IMG/VR virus record: IMGVR_UViG_3300025073_000608
Span: 1-64,000 of that record
Length of the DNA stretch: 64,000 nt
Strand: one strand, 5' to 3'
From: a virus
In this document: piece by piece, positions 9,332-18,639 of the stretch
Numbering within the stretch: position 1 is the first letter of the stretch
Layout: each line of letters opens with the position of its first letter
Made by a program: the position numbers and the translations under genes
The notes under the pieces: generated by a model
What the model was told of the DNA's origin: nothing
What the model saw: the letters and a program-made list of their open reading frames with translations, nothing else
Databases searched by the model: none

Positions 9332-11719
9332 ATGAATACGAATCTTAAGGTGGGATTAGAGGGAGCATTTAAAGTGGATTTATACAGCGGGGGAAAGCTC
9401 GTTTCTACGACCGATTGGTTTAATAATTTTATAACCGATACGGGGCTGCATATGGTTAAAGATTATGCTTTTGCTGACTGTTTTAGATATTTGTCTATTG
9501 GTAATGGTGTTACTGTTAATAAAAGTAGTGATGGTGGGACGATTGCGACCACTGGATTAGCCTCCCCGTTTGGAACTTTTTTAACTAATCAGGGAAAACA
9601 AAGTGGGCAATGGATAGATTGGCGTGGTTACGAAGTCGGTAGTGACAGTCCATCCTCTGCTTGTGGAACTTATTTAACAAGCACTGGTCCTAGATTTTTT
9701 CGTGCCTGGAATATTCCTACTGGAGATTCATCAGTTGTGGTTCAAGAAGCGGGGGGGGCTTTAAATATTAGTGAGTTTATGGTTTCTCCTGGTCACGAAT
9801 TAGATTTTACAGGTAAGTATGCTTTTAGTAGAATTCGCAGAAGTTTATCTATACCAAATGGTTATAAGGCTTTAGTTAGTTATCAGTTAAAAATTGTTTT
9901 TTCTCAAACGGGGGCTTCTTCTTTTGGATTAAATACTTTTGATACAACTAATGCTGACACCTCAGAAGACCCAACGAATTTTGTTACAGCTTGGAGTAAT
10001 TTGTATGGAAAATATCGTCCTGTTTATCATGGATTAAGATGTGTTGATAATAAAGGGCATTCTTTTATTCCTAAATATGGGGATTTAATGGAGCCATCAG
10101 CTACTAATTTAAGTCAGTTATCCTTTTATTTTTCTCCCGATAATAGTGAATTTGAAGTTAATAATATTGATGGTGGAGCTGTCACTAGCGAAATTTCAGC
10201 CTATAATAGTGACGGATTAATGAAGTTTATTTCTTCCGACCAAATTCCTAATGCAACATTAAGTAGAGATTTAACCGCTATCACTACCCAGGAAGATTTA
10301 AGTGGTTTTTATTATAGTCCAACGGCTGCACAATTATTTGATAGTAGTTTTCCTGGAGATGAAGTAGTGACACCAAAAAATATAAGATTGGGGGGGCCAG
10401 CTACTCCTAACCTACCATCTATTAAAAATTATAAGGTCGATAATACGTGGACAAATCCAACCGAAGTTTTTAATTATCAAGAAACTCAAACCGATGCCTT
10501 TTCTGAATCTATTTCTTTTGCTACCCCAGGCAATCAACAGTATCAAGCTATTGGTGGGGATGAACATCCAAGAATAAAGGCTGTATTTTCATCTAAATTT
10601 TTAAGAAATCCCCCAACAGCCATAGATTATTCTGGACCAAACGTTAGAAGTTCCGCGACCATTACAAGGAAGTGTTCTTTTTCTCCCAATAACAGTATGG
10701 GTTATAATGGACGGTTTGCTTCCATGGTTTTAGCTTATTGTGTAAATCCTTCAGCATCAGAGGGAGATAGAAATTATTATCCTTATTTAGATTGTCTTTT
10801 TAAAGATGCATCTGGAGCTTCTACGTTAAGTAATTCTAGATTACAGCATTATAGGTGGATAAGTGGGATAGTTTTAACGCAACGGGGAACGGGAATATGT
10901 AATGCTCATTTTTCTATTGTAGACCAATGGGGGAATGTTCCTAATACTATTGAAAGATTTAATAATATTCAAACCGTTCAGGGCGGGGTAACCGGAAGCA
11001 ATACTGAACATTCAGAACTTGGACCTTTTTCTTATTCTGGCAATGAAAGATATTTTGTTCAAGCTTTGAATTCAGCTACTCATTCCACTGGTACTCTGGG
11101 AGATATGGTTAGACAAATAACTGATGCTTCTGGTGCTGGATATGGATATGGTGGGATTTTAATGTTAAATGGTCCAGCTTATTCGCCAGCTACTTTTGAC
11201 CCATGGCCAAGTACTCAAATGGACTGTGCTTTAATAGATAGGGGTAATGGTGGGCAAACAATTCCAAGTAATTTTGATTCATTAAATACAAATACTCGAC
11301 CATTATATTGGCCTCATACTGGAGCAGCGGGAGCTAAACTACAAATAAGATGGGATTCTATTAGATTTTACGATAACGCTACTGCTAAAACTTATGGTTG
11401 GGCAAATGGTTGTAATGGAACAGCATATGTTCCCACAGGTTTGGCTGGCGGCGGTGTTGCCTCTAGTGGTTTTTGTGTCCCTACTGGTTATGTGGTTCAT
11501 TTTGAATCGTCGGGAACTAGCGAAGGAGATTCTTATAGTAGAACTCATTTTGCTCGACTTTTACCTCATGGAGCTTTTCCTAATAAAGATGATGTTTACG
11601 ATAGAGAAACGAGGCTTCAAGGAGGACTGTATCCAGCTTTGGGTTTTGATAATGGTATAGAAATGAATTTAACATTAACATGGACAAGTCCATGTGGCGA
11701 TGCATCTAATTGCACTTAG
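9332..11719 (+). CDS. Large virion protein, paralogue of the next gene
   Basis: A 795-residue beta-rich protein. Its first 60 residues (FKVDLYSGGKLVSTT, NNFITDTGL, FADCFRYLSIG) align with those of the protein at 11733, and both end in a similar strand (LTLTWTSPCG versus FILSWTSAGP). The N-terminal pattern of a short strand, Gly turn, then NxITxxGL is common in phage virion fibre/appendage proteins that bind the particle through their N-terminus. It lies between portal and prohead protease, so a head-decorating appendage is plausible. No catalytic motif seen. Confidence 0.55.
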   Translation: MNTNLKVGLEGAFKVDLYSGGKLVSTTDWFNNFITDTGLHMVKDYAFADCFRYLSIGNGVTVNKSSDGGTIATTGLASPFGTFLTNQGKQSGQWIDWRGYEVGSDSPSSACGTYLTSTGPRFFRAWNIPTGDSSVVVQEAGGALNISEFMVSPGHELDFTGKYAFSRIRRSLSIPNGYKALVSYQLKIVFSQTGASSFGLNTFDTTNADTSEDPTNFVTAWSNLYGKYRPVYHGLRCVDNKGHSFIPKYGDLMEPSATNLSQLSFYFSPDNSEFEVNNIDGGAVTSEISAYNSDGLMKFISSDQIPNATLSRDLTAITTQEDLSGFYYSPTAAQLFDSSFPGDEVVTPKNIRLGGPATPNLPSIKNYKVDNTWTNPTEVFNYQETQTDAFSESISFATPGNQQYQAIGGDEHPRIKAVFSSKFLRNPPTAIDYSGPNVRSSATITRKCSFSPNNSMGYNGRFASMVLAYCVNPSASEGDRNYYPYLDCLFKDASGASTLSNSRLQHYRWISGIVLTQRGTGICNAHFSIVDQWGNVPNTIERFNNIQTVQGGVTGSNTEHSELGPFSYSGNERYFVQALNSATHSTGTLGDMVRQITDASGAGYGYGGILMLNGPAYSPATFDPWPSTQMDCALIDRGNGGQTIPSNFDSLNTNTRPLYWPHTGAAGAKLQIRWDSIRFYDNATAKTYGWANGCNGTAYVPTGLAGGGVASSGFCVPTGYVVHFESSGTSEGDSYSRTHFARLLPHGAFPNKDDVYDRETRLQGGLYPALGFDNGIEMNLTLTWTSPCGDASNCT

Positions 11720-11732
11720 TACATAAAATTAT

Positions 11733-13469
11733 ATGTCTCAAAAGCATTCTATTAGTATTGGTGGAGAATTAAGTGTTAAGGTTTATGATTCTGGTGGACA
11801 TTTAAAATATACCAAATCAGGAATTAAAAACTTTATTACTTCTACTGGATTATGTTATCCGGCGTTCTTTCCTTTTGCCGATTGTTTTAGATTTTTATCT
11901 TTGGGATTAAGTAATACAGCTAATAATATTACAGATACTTGTTCGGAGTTGGGGGGTGCTCAATGGGGAACGACTGGTTTATATTCGAAATCCCTTGATG
12001 TCGATGGAGAGGCTTTATTTCAGTATATTGGAAGTCGTAATTATTCTACTCCAAGCGATATAAATACAGAAATAGTTTCTCAATATTTAGATGGCTCGTG
12101 TGGATTTACAGAGGTAGATGTATTAGGTGGTTCCAGTTATTTAAAATTAACAAGGGGATGGAGAATTCCAGTACAGGGAGCATTTACGTCTGCATATGAT
12201 TTTAAAGAGTTTATGGTTTCTCCAGGAACACCCCCCATGAAAGGGTTTTCTGATTGGGAATTAACAATACCAACCGAAGTATGTAGTTGTACAGAATCGG
12301 TTTTTATAGATAATCCCGATAATCCTGGGGTTGGAGATATCGTTTATAGATATGGAAATGATTGTGCGGCGATATCATTGGTAGATTTTGATACTTATTC
12401 TAATATAAAACAGGCGACTAATGCTACACAAAGAATTTGTGCGGCCCATAAAGCTTTTGCCCGAATTATTACAGACATGTCCGTTGGTATCGGCGACTAT
12501 TCTGAAGTAACATATTCTCTTAAATTAAATTTTACAACTGGACAGGGAGTAACGGCCAAGTTTATTAATTTAATTGGGGGAGGGAATTGGGGCTCAGACG
12601 CTTATTATACAGGCGCTCTTATTCATCCTGGGATTAGATTAATAAATGATGGTTCAGCATCAGATAATAATTACGATTTAGGAGCAGGTAATGAAAGAAA
12701 AACTCAATGGGCAGGATATGATTTTAAGACTGAATATGGAGAATCTTTTGTTCCTGGATGGGGAAATCCGTTAGACCCAAGTGTTGATGATGATTATTTA
12801 GTATTTTATACAAGTACAGATAACATGCAATTTATGGCTAATGGTAAAGATGGGGGCAAAATTGCTGATGGAGACGTAGCTAAACAATTAAATTTGCCAG
12901 GAATTATGCAATGGCAGAGGCAGGCGACATCTAATTTAAAAACCGAGGGTATTCCTGATAAATGGAAAAATATCCGTCGAGATGGGACTCTTCCTTTTTA
13001 TCCTCAACCGTCAGATATTTCTACAGAAGGAGAAATTGATACATTATTAGAAGTTGCCGAGGCTGGAACGAAAGTAGAATACGGTTCATCATCTAAAATT
13101 TCTCATGTAGCTATTTTAGAGGATTTAACTGATAATACTTATAAAGCTGTAAGAACTCATACTAGCCAATATTCATCTGAAATAGTGGGTTCGACAGCAG
13201 GATTTTCTAATATGGTCGATAAACCAGTAAGGGCTATGGTGTGGGGATTCGCCGATGTATCTTCGGCGGTTATCGTTCCTTTTTTTGATTTATTATTTAG
13301 GAATACTGATTCAGATAGTCCTGTTATACCACCAATAAATAGAATTAGTGCCCTAACTACATATACTCTTCCTAGTAATGATGCGGTAGCTGCTAAATAT
13401 AATTATATTCATAATGGTGGGGTTTTAACCACTAATTTTATTTTATCGTGGACTTCTGCTGGACCATAA
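11733..13469 (+). CDS. Large virion protein, paralogue of the preceding gene
   Basis: A 578-residue protein sharing the N-terminal signature KNFITSTGL and FADCFRFLSLG with the 9332 gene, while the middles differ in length and sequence. It is cysteine-rich between residues 120 and 240. A shared RRSLSIPNGYKALVSYQL / ITDMSVGIGDYSEVTYSL type segment also occurs in both, as does a PDN/STDN-x-F/Q-F segment. This is consistent with tandem duplication of a virion appendage followed by divergence. The spacer before it (13 bases) has no GTGTAA motif, so it is probably in one unit with 9332. Confidence 0.55.
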   Translation: MSQKHSISIGGELSVKVYDSGGHLKYTKSGIKNFITSTGLCYPAFFPFADCFRFLSLGLSNTANNITDTCSELGGAQWGTTGLYSKSLDVDGEALFQYIGSRNYSTPSDINTEIVSQYLDGSCGFTEVDVLGGSSYLKLTRGWRIPVQGAFTSAYDFKEFMVSPGTPPMKGFSDWELTIPTEVCSCTESVFIDNPDNPGVGDIVYRYGNDCAAISLVDFDTYSNIKQATNATQRICAAHKAFARIITDMSVGIGDYSEVTYSLKLNFTTGQGVTAKFINLIGGGNWGSDAYYTGALIHPGIRLINDGSASDNNYDLGAGNERKTQWAGYDFKTEYGESFVPGWGNPLDPSVDDDYLVFYTSTDNMQFMANGKDGGKIADGDVAKQLNLPGIMQWQRQATSNLKTEGIPDKWKNIRRDGTLPFYPQPSDISTEGEIDTLLEVAEAGTKVEYGSSSKISHVAILEDLTDNTYKAVRTHTSQYSSEIVGSTAGFSNMVDKPVRAMVWGFADVSSAVIVPFFDLLFRNTDSDSPVIPPINRISALTTYTLPSNDAVAAKYNYIHNGGVLTTNFILSWTSAGP

Positions 13470-13470
13470 T

Positions 13471-13926
13471 ATGACTATTGAATTAAATAAAAATATAGAA
13501 TTAGTTGAAGATAAGTATTTAGATTATACTCGTCAGATTTTATCTTCATTGAAACAAATTAGAAATAACCATAATTCCTCGTCTTCGCAAAAGATAAGGA
13601 TGAGTCAATTAATAGAAGTATTTTTATCTGGGGCTAATGATGAAAATCCACATAAATCATTACAAGAGAAATGCTTGGCAAGGGTATTTATGTTTTTAGA
13701 TATTTTAAGAGGAACGCTGTCTTTTAATAATATTCATAAAAAAACTCTCTATCATATTAATAAACAAATGGTAGATTTAACCTCTTCATGGACTCCTTCA
13801 GAAGAACATTATTCGGCGGCGGAAGAATGTATTAAACAATCAAGTCTAACGTTTAATTTATCCTCCATAGACAGCCTTTATTTATCTTATTCACGAGACG
13901 CTTCTTTCTATCAGCAATATCTATAA
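13471..13926 (+). CDS. Hypothetical helical protein
   Basis: A 151-residue, mostly helical protein without recognised domain, signal peptide or membrane segment. It begins 1 base after the preceding stop with no visible ribosome site, so it is probably translated by coupling with the two appendage genes. Being small, helical and placed directly after large beta-rich virion genes, it could be an assembly chaperone for them; that is only positional inference. Confidence 0.45.
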   Translation: MTIELNKNIELVEDKYLDYTRQILSSLKQIRNNHNSSSSQKIRMSQLIEVFLSGANDENPHKSLQEKCLARVFMFLDILRGTLSFNNIHKKTLYHINKQMVDLTSSWTPSEEHYSAAEECIKQSSLTFNLSSIDSLYLSYSRDASFYQQYL

Positions 13927-13946
13927 TTCTTTTTCGGTTATTTTAA

Positions 13947-13952
13947 GTGTAA
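13947..13952 (+). promoter_or_regulatory. Candidate late promoter motif GTGTAA
   Basis: TTAAGTGTAAATAATTAAC lies 20 bases before the protease/scaffold ATG in a 40-base gap. It would drive the protease, accessory and major capsid genes up to the terminator at 17302. Confidence 0.5.
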
Positions 13953-13966
13953 ATAATTAACGAATT

Positions 13967-15451
13967 ATGAAGAAATTTCAATTTGAGTCATCATTTAGCT
14001 GTTTGCTTAAACCATTAGTGTCAGAAGAGAAGGACAAATTTTTAGCAATGGCTTCTTTAATAGAAATAGGAAAATTCATTCCTAATATTGACATGGCTCA
14101 AAATTTAGATTTATTACCAGTTGCATTTAATGCTTGTGTGGCCAATAGAGTAAATAAAAATGGCGATGTCATAGATACTAAAACGGCAATTGCTATTTTT
14201 AATAAGTTTATTAATAAACCAATTAATACAGAGCATGATAGACAAAAAGTAATTGGAACCGTTTTAACCGCTGGCTTCAGCGAATTTGTTACAGATAAAC
14301 CATTGAGACTTGAAGAGGTCCAAAATTTAACCATTCCTTTTAATATTACTCTAGGGGGTATCGTTTGGAGATTAGTAAATCCTGATATTAGCGATTTAAT
14401 TGAAGAGACTAATGACCCGACATCTGATAAATACATGGGTATTTCAGCTAGTTGGGAATTGGGATTTAGTGATTATTATATAGCTGCTATTGAGGGAACA
14501 TCTAAAAATCTTGCCGAAGCGAGATTAATTACAGAACCATCTGAGATAGAATCACTTAAAATAAATCTTAAGTCTTTTGGCGGTGATGGAAAAGTTGATG
14601 ATACTTTTTATTATAGAATGCCAGTTAATGATGTTTTACCTTTAGGAATTGGTTTTACGGAAAAACCAGCCGCCGAAGTAAAAGGTGTCGCTACCTCACA
14701 AGAAGAAACCGTTCTGGCTCAAGAGGATTCTAAAAATATAATTTCCCAAAATGAAAAAATAAATGTAAATGAAGAAAGACAACTTATTATGAAAATCACA
14801 TCTATTCAGGACATTACTGACGAATCTATCAAAGTAGCTAAAGCTGCTGATGTGGCCGATTTAATTGCTGCTGAACTTAAAAAAGGAAGTGTCGTATGGG
14901 AAAAAGAAAAAACAGAATTAAATACGCTACTCTCCGACACTAAGGCTGCTCAAGTTAAAGCGACCGAAGAAAACGCTAAACTATCTGAAGAATTTAAGAA
15001 ATTACAGGCAACAGTAGAAGCCCTTTCAACCGAGAAACTTGAACGAGAAAAAGTTGACAAATTTAACGTCCGTATGTCAGAAATCGCTGAAAATTACGAA
15101 CTAGATGATGAAGTAAGAGCTGCTATTGTAGAAGATGTTAAGGCTCTAGCAAGCGATGAAGATTTTGATAAATGGAAAAAGAAAGCCTCGGTCCTTCTTA
15201 AGGGTTTCGCCAAAAAGAGCAAAGCCGAAAAGGGTAAAGAAGACAAAGAATCTGGAAAGTGTGAAGATGAAAAAGAGGAAATGGATTCTAAAAAGAAAAG
15301 TAAGGCTTCAGAAGAAGTGGTTGCCGCAGCATTAGAAAATGCTAATAAAGAAAAAGGTGGACTTCCCAACGGAACATCTGGAGAACCACAGACCTTGAAG
15401 GAAAAATATCAATCAGCTTTTGCAAAAGATAATTTTGTAATTAAAATGTAA
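13967..15451 (+). CDS. Prohead protease fused to scaffold-like domain
   Basis: A 494-residue protein. The N-terminal half has the pattern of phage prohead serine proteases: NTEHDRQKVIGTV (His90) and, 70 residues later, GISASWELGF (Ser160 or Ser162). From about residue 275 the protein becomes a long charged helix (coiled coil near 305-360) ending in a Lys/Glu/Ser-rich low-complexity tail (about 415-450), as in capsid scaffolding proteins. Such proteases digest scaffold and capsid N-termini during maturation. An in-frame ATG at 14789 (residue 275), preceded at about 10 bases by GAAGAAAG, could give a separate scaffold product. Position directly before the capsid genes supports the call. Confidence 0.65.
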   Translation: MKKFQFESSFSCLLKPLVSEEKDKFLAMASLIEIGKFIPNIDMAQNLDLLPVAFNACVANRVNKNGDVIDTKTAIAIFNKFINKPINTEHDRQKVIGTVLTAGFSEFVTDKPLRLEEVQNLTIPFNITLGGIVWRLVNPDISDLIEETNDPTSDKYMGISASWELGFSDYYIAAIEGTSKNLAEARLITEPSEIESLKINLKSFGGDGKVDDTFYYRMPVNDVLPLGIGFTEKPAAEVKGVATSQEETVLAQEDSKNIISQNEKINVNEERQLIMKITSIQDITDESIKVAKAADVADLIAAELKKGSVVWEKEKTELNTLLSDTKAAQVKATEENAKLSEEFKKLQATVEALSTEKLEREKVDKFNVRMSEIAENYELDDEVRAAIVEDVKALASDEDFDKWKKKASVLLKGFAKKSKAEKGKEDKESGKCEDEKEEMDSKKKSKASEEVVAAALENANKEKGGLPNGTSGEPQTLKEKYQSAFAKDNFVIKM

Positions 15452-15483
15452 GTTTAAAAAAATTTAAAATTTAGGAGAAATAT

Positions 15484-16113
15484 ATGCCAACATTAAGACC
15501 ATTCAGAGACTATGACGAGAAAGATGTTATCAATCTTTTCACCGTTTCTGGTACTACTCTCCCTTGTAATAAGGGAACACTAGTTAAAATAGCTGGACCT
15601 GGGATGACTCTCAATAATCCTGACGCTGTTGAAATGCTAGGAAACATGGGCGACTTTTCAGTATCGAATGTCGTTGCCCAACGATATGGAGTTATTCCAA
15701 AGATTACGCCTATTACTGCTCAAACAGATACCGTATTGGGGATGACCCTTTTCGATATGAGAGAGACAGACGAGAATGGTATTCCTCTAAAGTATAATCC
15801 TCGTAAAGCTGCCGAAATGGAAGCTTGTATTTCAGGTCAAGCTGTTCCTGTAGTTGTTAAGGGTATTTTCGCTTATAGTGGAATTACGACTGGAAATAGT
15901 TTAACTGGAGCTGTTACCGCTGGGGCAAAATTGTATGCTGGGGCTAACGCTTCTCTTACAACCCAAAACTATAACGCTTATACGACCACTGGAACAACTG
16001 GTGGACTACCAATTAACGTTTCTGTTTCTGGACGACCAATCGCCATTGCTTTAGGTAATAGTGATGCTTTCGCCGTTACAGTAGTTAGATTTGACGCGGG
16101 AGGGCTTTACTAA
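15484..16113 (+). CDS. Probable capsid decoration/stabilisation protein
   Basis: A 209-residue protein with an excellent ribosome site (TAGGAGAAATAT before ATG), which implies high expression. It has a low-complexity Gly/Thr/Ala middle (TTGNSLTGAVTAGAKLYAG) with a beta-rich character similar to capsid decoration proteins. It sits between the protease/scaffold and the major capsid gene, the usual place for a decoration protein. A variant of the promoter motif (TTTGTAATTAAAA near 15434) lies upstream within the end of the protease gene. Function is inferred from position, size and expression signals. Confidence 0.5.
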   Translation: MPTLRPFRDYDEKDVINLFTVSGTTLPCNKGTLVKIAGPGMTLNNPDAVEMLGNMGDFSVSNVVAQRYGVIPKITPITAQTDTVLGMTLFDMRETDENGIPLKYNPRKAAEMEACISGQAVPVVVKGIFAYSGITTGNSLTGAVTAGAKLYAGANASLTTQNYNAYTTTGTTGGLPINVSVSGRPIAIALGNSDAFAVTVVRFDAGGLY

Positions 16114-16152
16114 GCTTTAATTAGTTTAAGTAATTTATAAGGAAACAATTTT

Positions 16153-17283
16153 ATGGAAATCAAACTTAAAAACACACCAGAGCAAGTAGAGCTTATTAAG
16201 GCTATGGGTTCTAAGAGCCCAACCGTAGCTCGCGAAGCTACTGAAGCGGTCGCAGCTTTTATCTCTCCTGTTATCGAGGAAGTATTAATGACTGCTGGAA
16301 CAGTTTCTCGTATTTATCGAGATGTAGAATTTGACGAGGATTCAGACCCATCTATTCCTCTAGACCTTTTCTACAATGAAGGAGCAGGATATGTTACCGT
16401 CTGGTCACAACATGTAGCCGGTGGTCTTCCTACTTCTCAAATCGAAGGGGTTAAGGAATTAAAATTCGGAACCTATCGCCTAGATAGCGCCGTCAGCTTT
16501 AACAAAAAGTATGCTCGCAAGAGTCGTCTCGATGTTGTTAGCAAGGCTATTGAACGAATGGTTAACGAAGTCCTTATTAAGCAGGAACGTAATGGTTGGG
16601 CTGTTATTTTAAAAGCCCTTGCTGAAGCTTCCACTACAACTGTTAATGGCGGGGCTCTTGGTCACGTTATTGATTCTGTTGCTGCTGATACTTTCTTATT
16701 AGCCGACCTTAATGCTCTTATTACTCGTATTAAGAGAATCAACGAGTCGTATTCTGGAAATACTGCTGTTCAGCCTTATACAAATGGTATAACTGACCTT
16801 TATGTATCGCCAGAAGTCAAAGGACAAATCCGAGCTTTTGCTTACAATCCTATTAATACTGCTCAAACGACTGAAACCACAGCTATTGCTGGTATCCGTG
16901 GACAGTATTTAACTGACGATGTTCGTAACGAAATTTTCCGCAATGCTGGAATGCAATCTATCTATGGAGTTAACCTCGTTGAAATGATTGAATTCGGTGT
17001 CGGACAAAAATACAACGTTTTGTTCGGAAGTTTTGCTACTGCTGCAAGTTTAGCTAACTGGACTACCGCTTCAGACGAAATCTGTGTTGGAGTGGATAAT
17101 ACCCGTGGAGTATTCTTACGCCCAGTATCTCGTCAGTCTGACACTGGCTCAACATTTACTGTTGTTCCTGATGGTCAGTTTGATATGTATGGTTCTCGCG
17201 TTGAGAAAGTTGGGTTCTATGGTTCTCTTGAAGAGGGTCGTGTTTGTCTTGATGCGCGAAGTGTGGCGGGCATAATTGTTTGA
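16153..17283 (+). CDS. Major capsid protein (HK97-fold expected)
   Basis: A 376-residue protein with a clear ribosome site (ATAAGGAAACAATTTT before ATG) and more C-ending codons than most neighbours, as expected for a highly expressed gene. It follows protease/scaffold and decoration genes and is followed immediately by a strong terminator. A helix around residues 130-160 (LDVVSKAIERMVNEVLIKQE) resembles the spine helix of HK97-type capsid proteins, and ITDLYVSPEVKGQIRAFA is typical of the segment following the axial domain. An N-terminal helix may be removed by the protease. The fold is inferred from the pattern; the identity is well supported by context. Confidence 0.75.
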   Translation: MEIKLKNTPEQVELIKAMGSKSPTVAREATEAVAAFISPVIEEVLMTAGTVSRIYRDVEFDEDSDPSIPLDLFYNEGAGYVTVWSQHVAGGLPTSQIEGVKELKFGTYRLDSAVSFNKKYARKSRLDVVSKAIERMVNEVLIKQERNGWAVILKALAEASTTTVNGGALGHVIDSVAADTFLLADLNALITRIKRINESYSGNTAVQPYTNGITDLYVSPEVKGQIRAFAYNPINTAQTTETTAIAGIRGQYLTDDVRNEIFRNAGMQSIYGVNLVEMIEFGVGQKYNVLFGSFATAASLANWTTASDEICVGVDNTRGVFLRPVSRQSDTGSTFTVVPDGQFDMYGSRVEKVGFYGSLEEGRVCLDARSVAGIIV

Positions 17284-17301
17284 TAGTCAACAATTTACAC
17301 G

Positions 17302-17331
17302 CATGGGAGAAGAAATTCTCCCATGTTTTTT
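17302..17331 (+). terminator. Rho-independent terminator after the capsid gene
   Basis: A perfect 10-base stem CATGGGAGAA / TTCTCCCATG with a GAAA loop followed by six T residues, starting 19 bases after the capsid stop codon. It would end the protease-capsid unit and isolate the homing endonuclease gene. Confidence 0.93.
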
Positions 17332-17365
17332 AGAAAAATTAGGTCGAATCTGTTAAGATACTTAT

Positions 17366-18250
17366 ATGAGTAATTATTTTTTATGGACAATTGAAGAAAC
17401 AGAAAAATTAAAACAATATTCTGGCAAGATGAGTTTCCATAAAATGAAAGAACTATATTTTCCAAATAGAACAGCTATTAGTTTACAAAAAAAAGCCATT
17501 AAATTAAAACTAATAAGTAATTTTAGAAAAAAGAAACATATTTTTAATCAAGAATTTTATCATCAACCAAATTTAGTAAATTCTTATTTTGCTGGAAATT
17601 TTGCAGCAGATGGTTATTTAAAATATAGGGGGAATTCAACAATGTATGTTCTTCAAGTTAATTCTAAAGATTTAGAACTTTTAGAAAGTTTTAAAAAGGC
17701 ATGTGATTTTTCTGGACCAATTCGCTCTTACCAAAGAAAAAATTATAAAAAAGAAACGTTAAAAAATGTTTCATCTTTAATTATGACAGGGGTAAATCCT
17801 TGGAGAGAGTCTTTAGAAAAGAACTTCGGGATTGTCGAAAATAAAACATTAAGAATGTCTCCCCCCAATATAATTTCCCAAGAATTAAAAATGGCATATA
17901 TAATTGGATATTTAGACGGAGACGGTTCTATTTTATTAAGACCAAAAGAAAATAGATTAAGCATTAGATTTTATAGTTGTAATTTAAAAATTATGGAGTG
18001 GATTCTTTTTGAATTAAATAATTTTTTAAAACTAAAAAATATTTTAAATAAAGCAAATCTTCAGAAAAATAAAAATTTATTTTGTATGGAAATAACTAAT
18101 TTACGAGCAGCAATTATTATTTATTATCTTAAAGACTTCCCCGTTCCCAAACTCTCTCGCAAATGGTCTAATCCGCTAGTCCTTCAATGTATCGAGGACT
18201 ATAAACAAAAATATCCAGAATTCTTTTTAGATAAACCAATAATAACTTAA
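17366..18250 (+). CDS. LAGLIDADG homing endonuclease (free-standing)
   Basis: A 294-residue protein with two LAGLIDADG motifs, SYFAGNFAADG (residues 73-83) and AYIIGYLDGDG (residues 177-187), each with the acidic catalytic residue, so it should act as a monomer. The first 50 residues look like a SANT/Myb-like helix-turn-helix (WTIEETEKL, followed by AISLQKKAIKLKLI), which often accompanies homing enzymes for extra DNA contact. It lies just after the capsid terminator with no late motif in front and is a probable mobile insertion. The usual target would be the intact intergenic site or neighbouring capsid gene in related phages that lack the gene. Confidence 0.9.
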   Translation: MSNYFLWTIEETEKLKQYSGKMSFHKMKELYFPNRTAISLQKKAIKLKLISNFRKKKHIFNQEFYHQPNLVNSYFAGNFAADGYLKYRGNSTMYVLQVNSKDLELLESFKKACDFSGPIRSYQRKNYKKETLKNVSSLIMTGVNPWRESLEKNFGIVENKTLRMSPPNIISQELKMAYIIGYLDGDGSILLRPKENRLSIRFYSCNLKIMEWILFELNNFLKLKNILNKANLQKNKNLFCMEITNLRAAIIIYYLKDFPVPKLSRKWSNPLVLQCIEDYKQKYPEFFLDKPIIT

Positions 18251-18257
18251 CATAGAT

Positions 18258-18608
18258 ATGGCAAAGAATAAAAAATCAACGCAACCAACTATTGAAACTC
18301 ACGGTAAGATTGATGATGGCAAGCCCACGATGTTAGAACAAATTTGGGGTTTTAATGAACATGCAAAATATGGGACTCTTGATGAATCAGAATACGAAAA
18401 AACATTAGCCAATATGAATCGTTCTGATTTAGAAGCTCATGCTCGTAAATTAGGAGTAGTTATTTTAGAAAGTTCGGAAAGACTCCAAAATAAATTACGT
18501 CAAGAATTCAAAAATTACATCTTATCTCTTCGTCGTCCTGCTAATCCCAATAAACCTGTTACAACTGCCGACGCCGATGTTAAAAAAATTCTAGCTGAAG
18601 GCCGATAA
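18258..18608 (+). CDS. Small protein with SAP-like helical motif
   Basis: A 116-residue protein with a Lys-rich N-terminus (MAKNKKSTQP) and a helix-turn-helix stretch, MNRSDLEAHARKLGVVILES, followed by KLRQEFKNYI, which resembles SAP-type short DNA-binding helices (residues about 54-90). It starts 7 bases after the endonuclease stop. Before insertion of the homing endonuclease it would have directly followed the capsid gene, so it may be a capsid-associated or head-completion protein. No function can be assigned. Confidence 0.45.
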   Translation: MAKNKKSTQPTIETHGKIDDGKPTMLEQIWGFNEHAKYGTLDESEYEKTLANMNRSDLEAHARKLGVVILESSERLQNKLRQEFKNYILSLRRPANPNKPVTTADADVKKILAEGR

Positions 18609-18624
18609 TATTTATTACATTTCC

Positions 18625-18630
18625 GTGTAA
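18625..18630 (+). promoter_or_regulatory. Candidate late promoter motif GTGTAA
   Basis: TTCCGTGTAATATGAATAT lies 15 bases before the ATG of the giant fibre gene, in a 31-base gap. There is no Shine-Dalgarno sequence between motif and start. Confidence 0.5.
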
Positions 18631-18639
18631 TATGAATAT

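Noticed and set aside
17330-17366. Sigma70-like promoter for the homing endonuclease (TTAGAA ... TAAGAT)
   Set aside because: The -35 box is poor and the -10 box would leave almost no leader; too weak to list.
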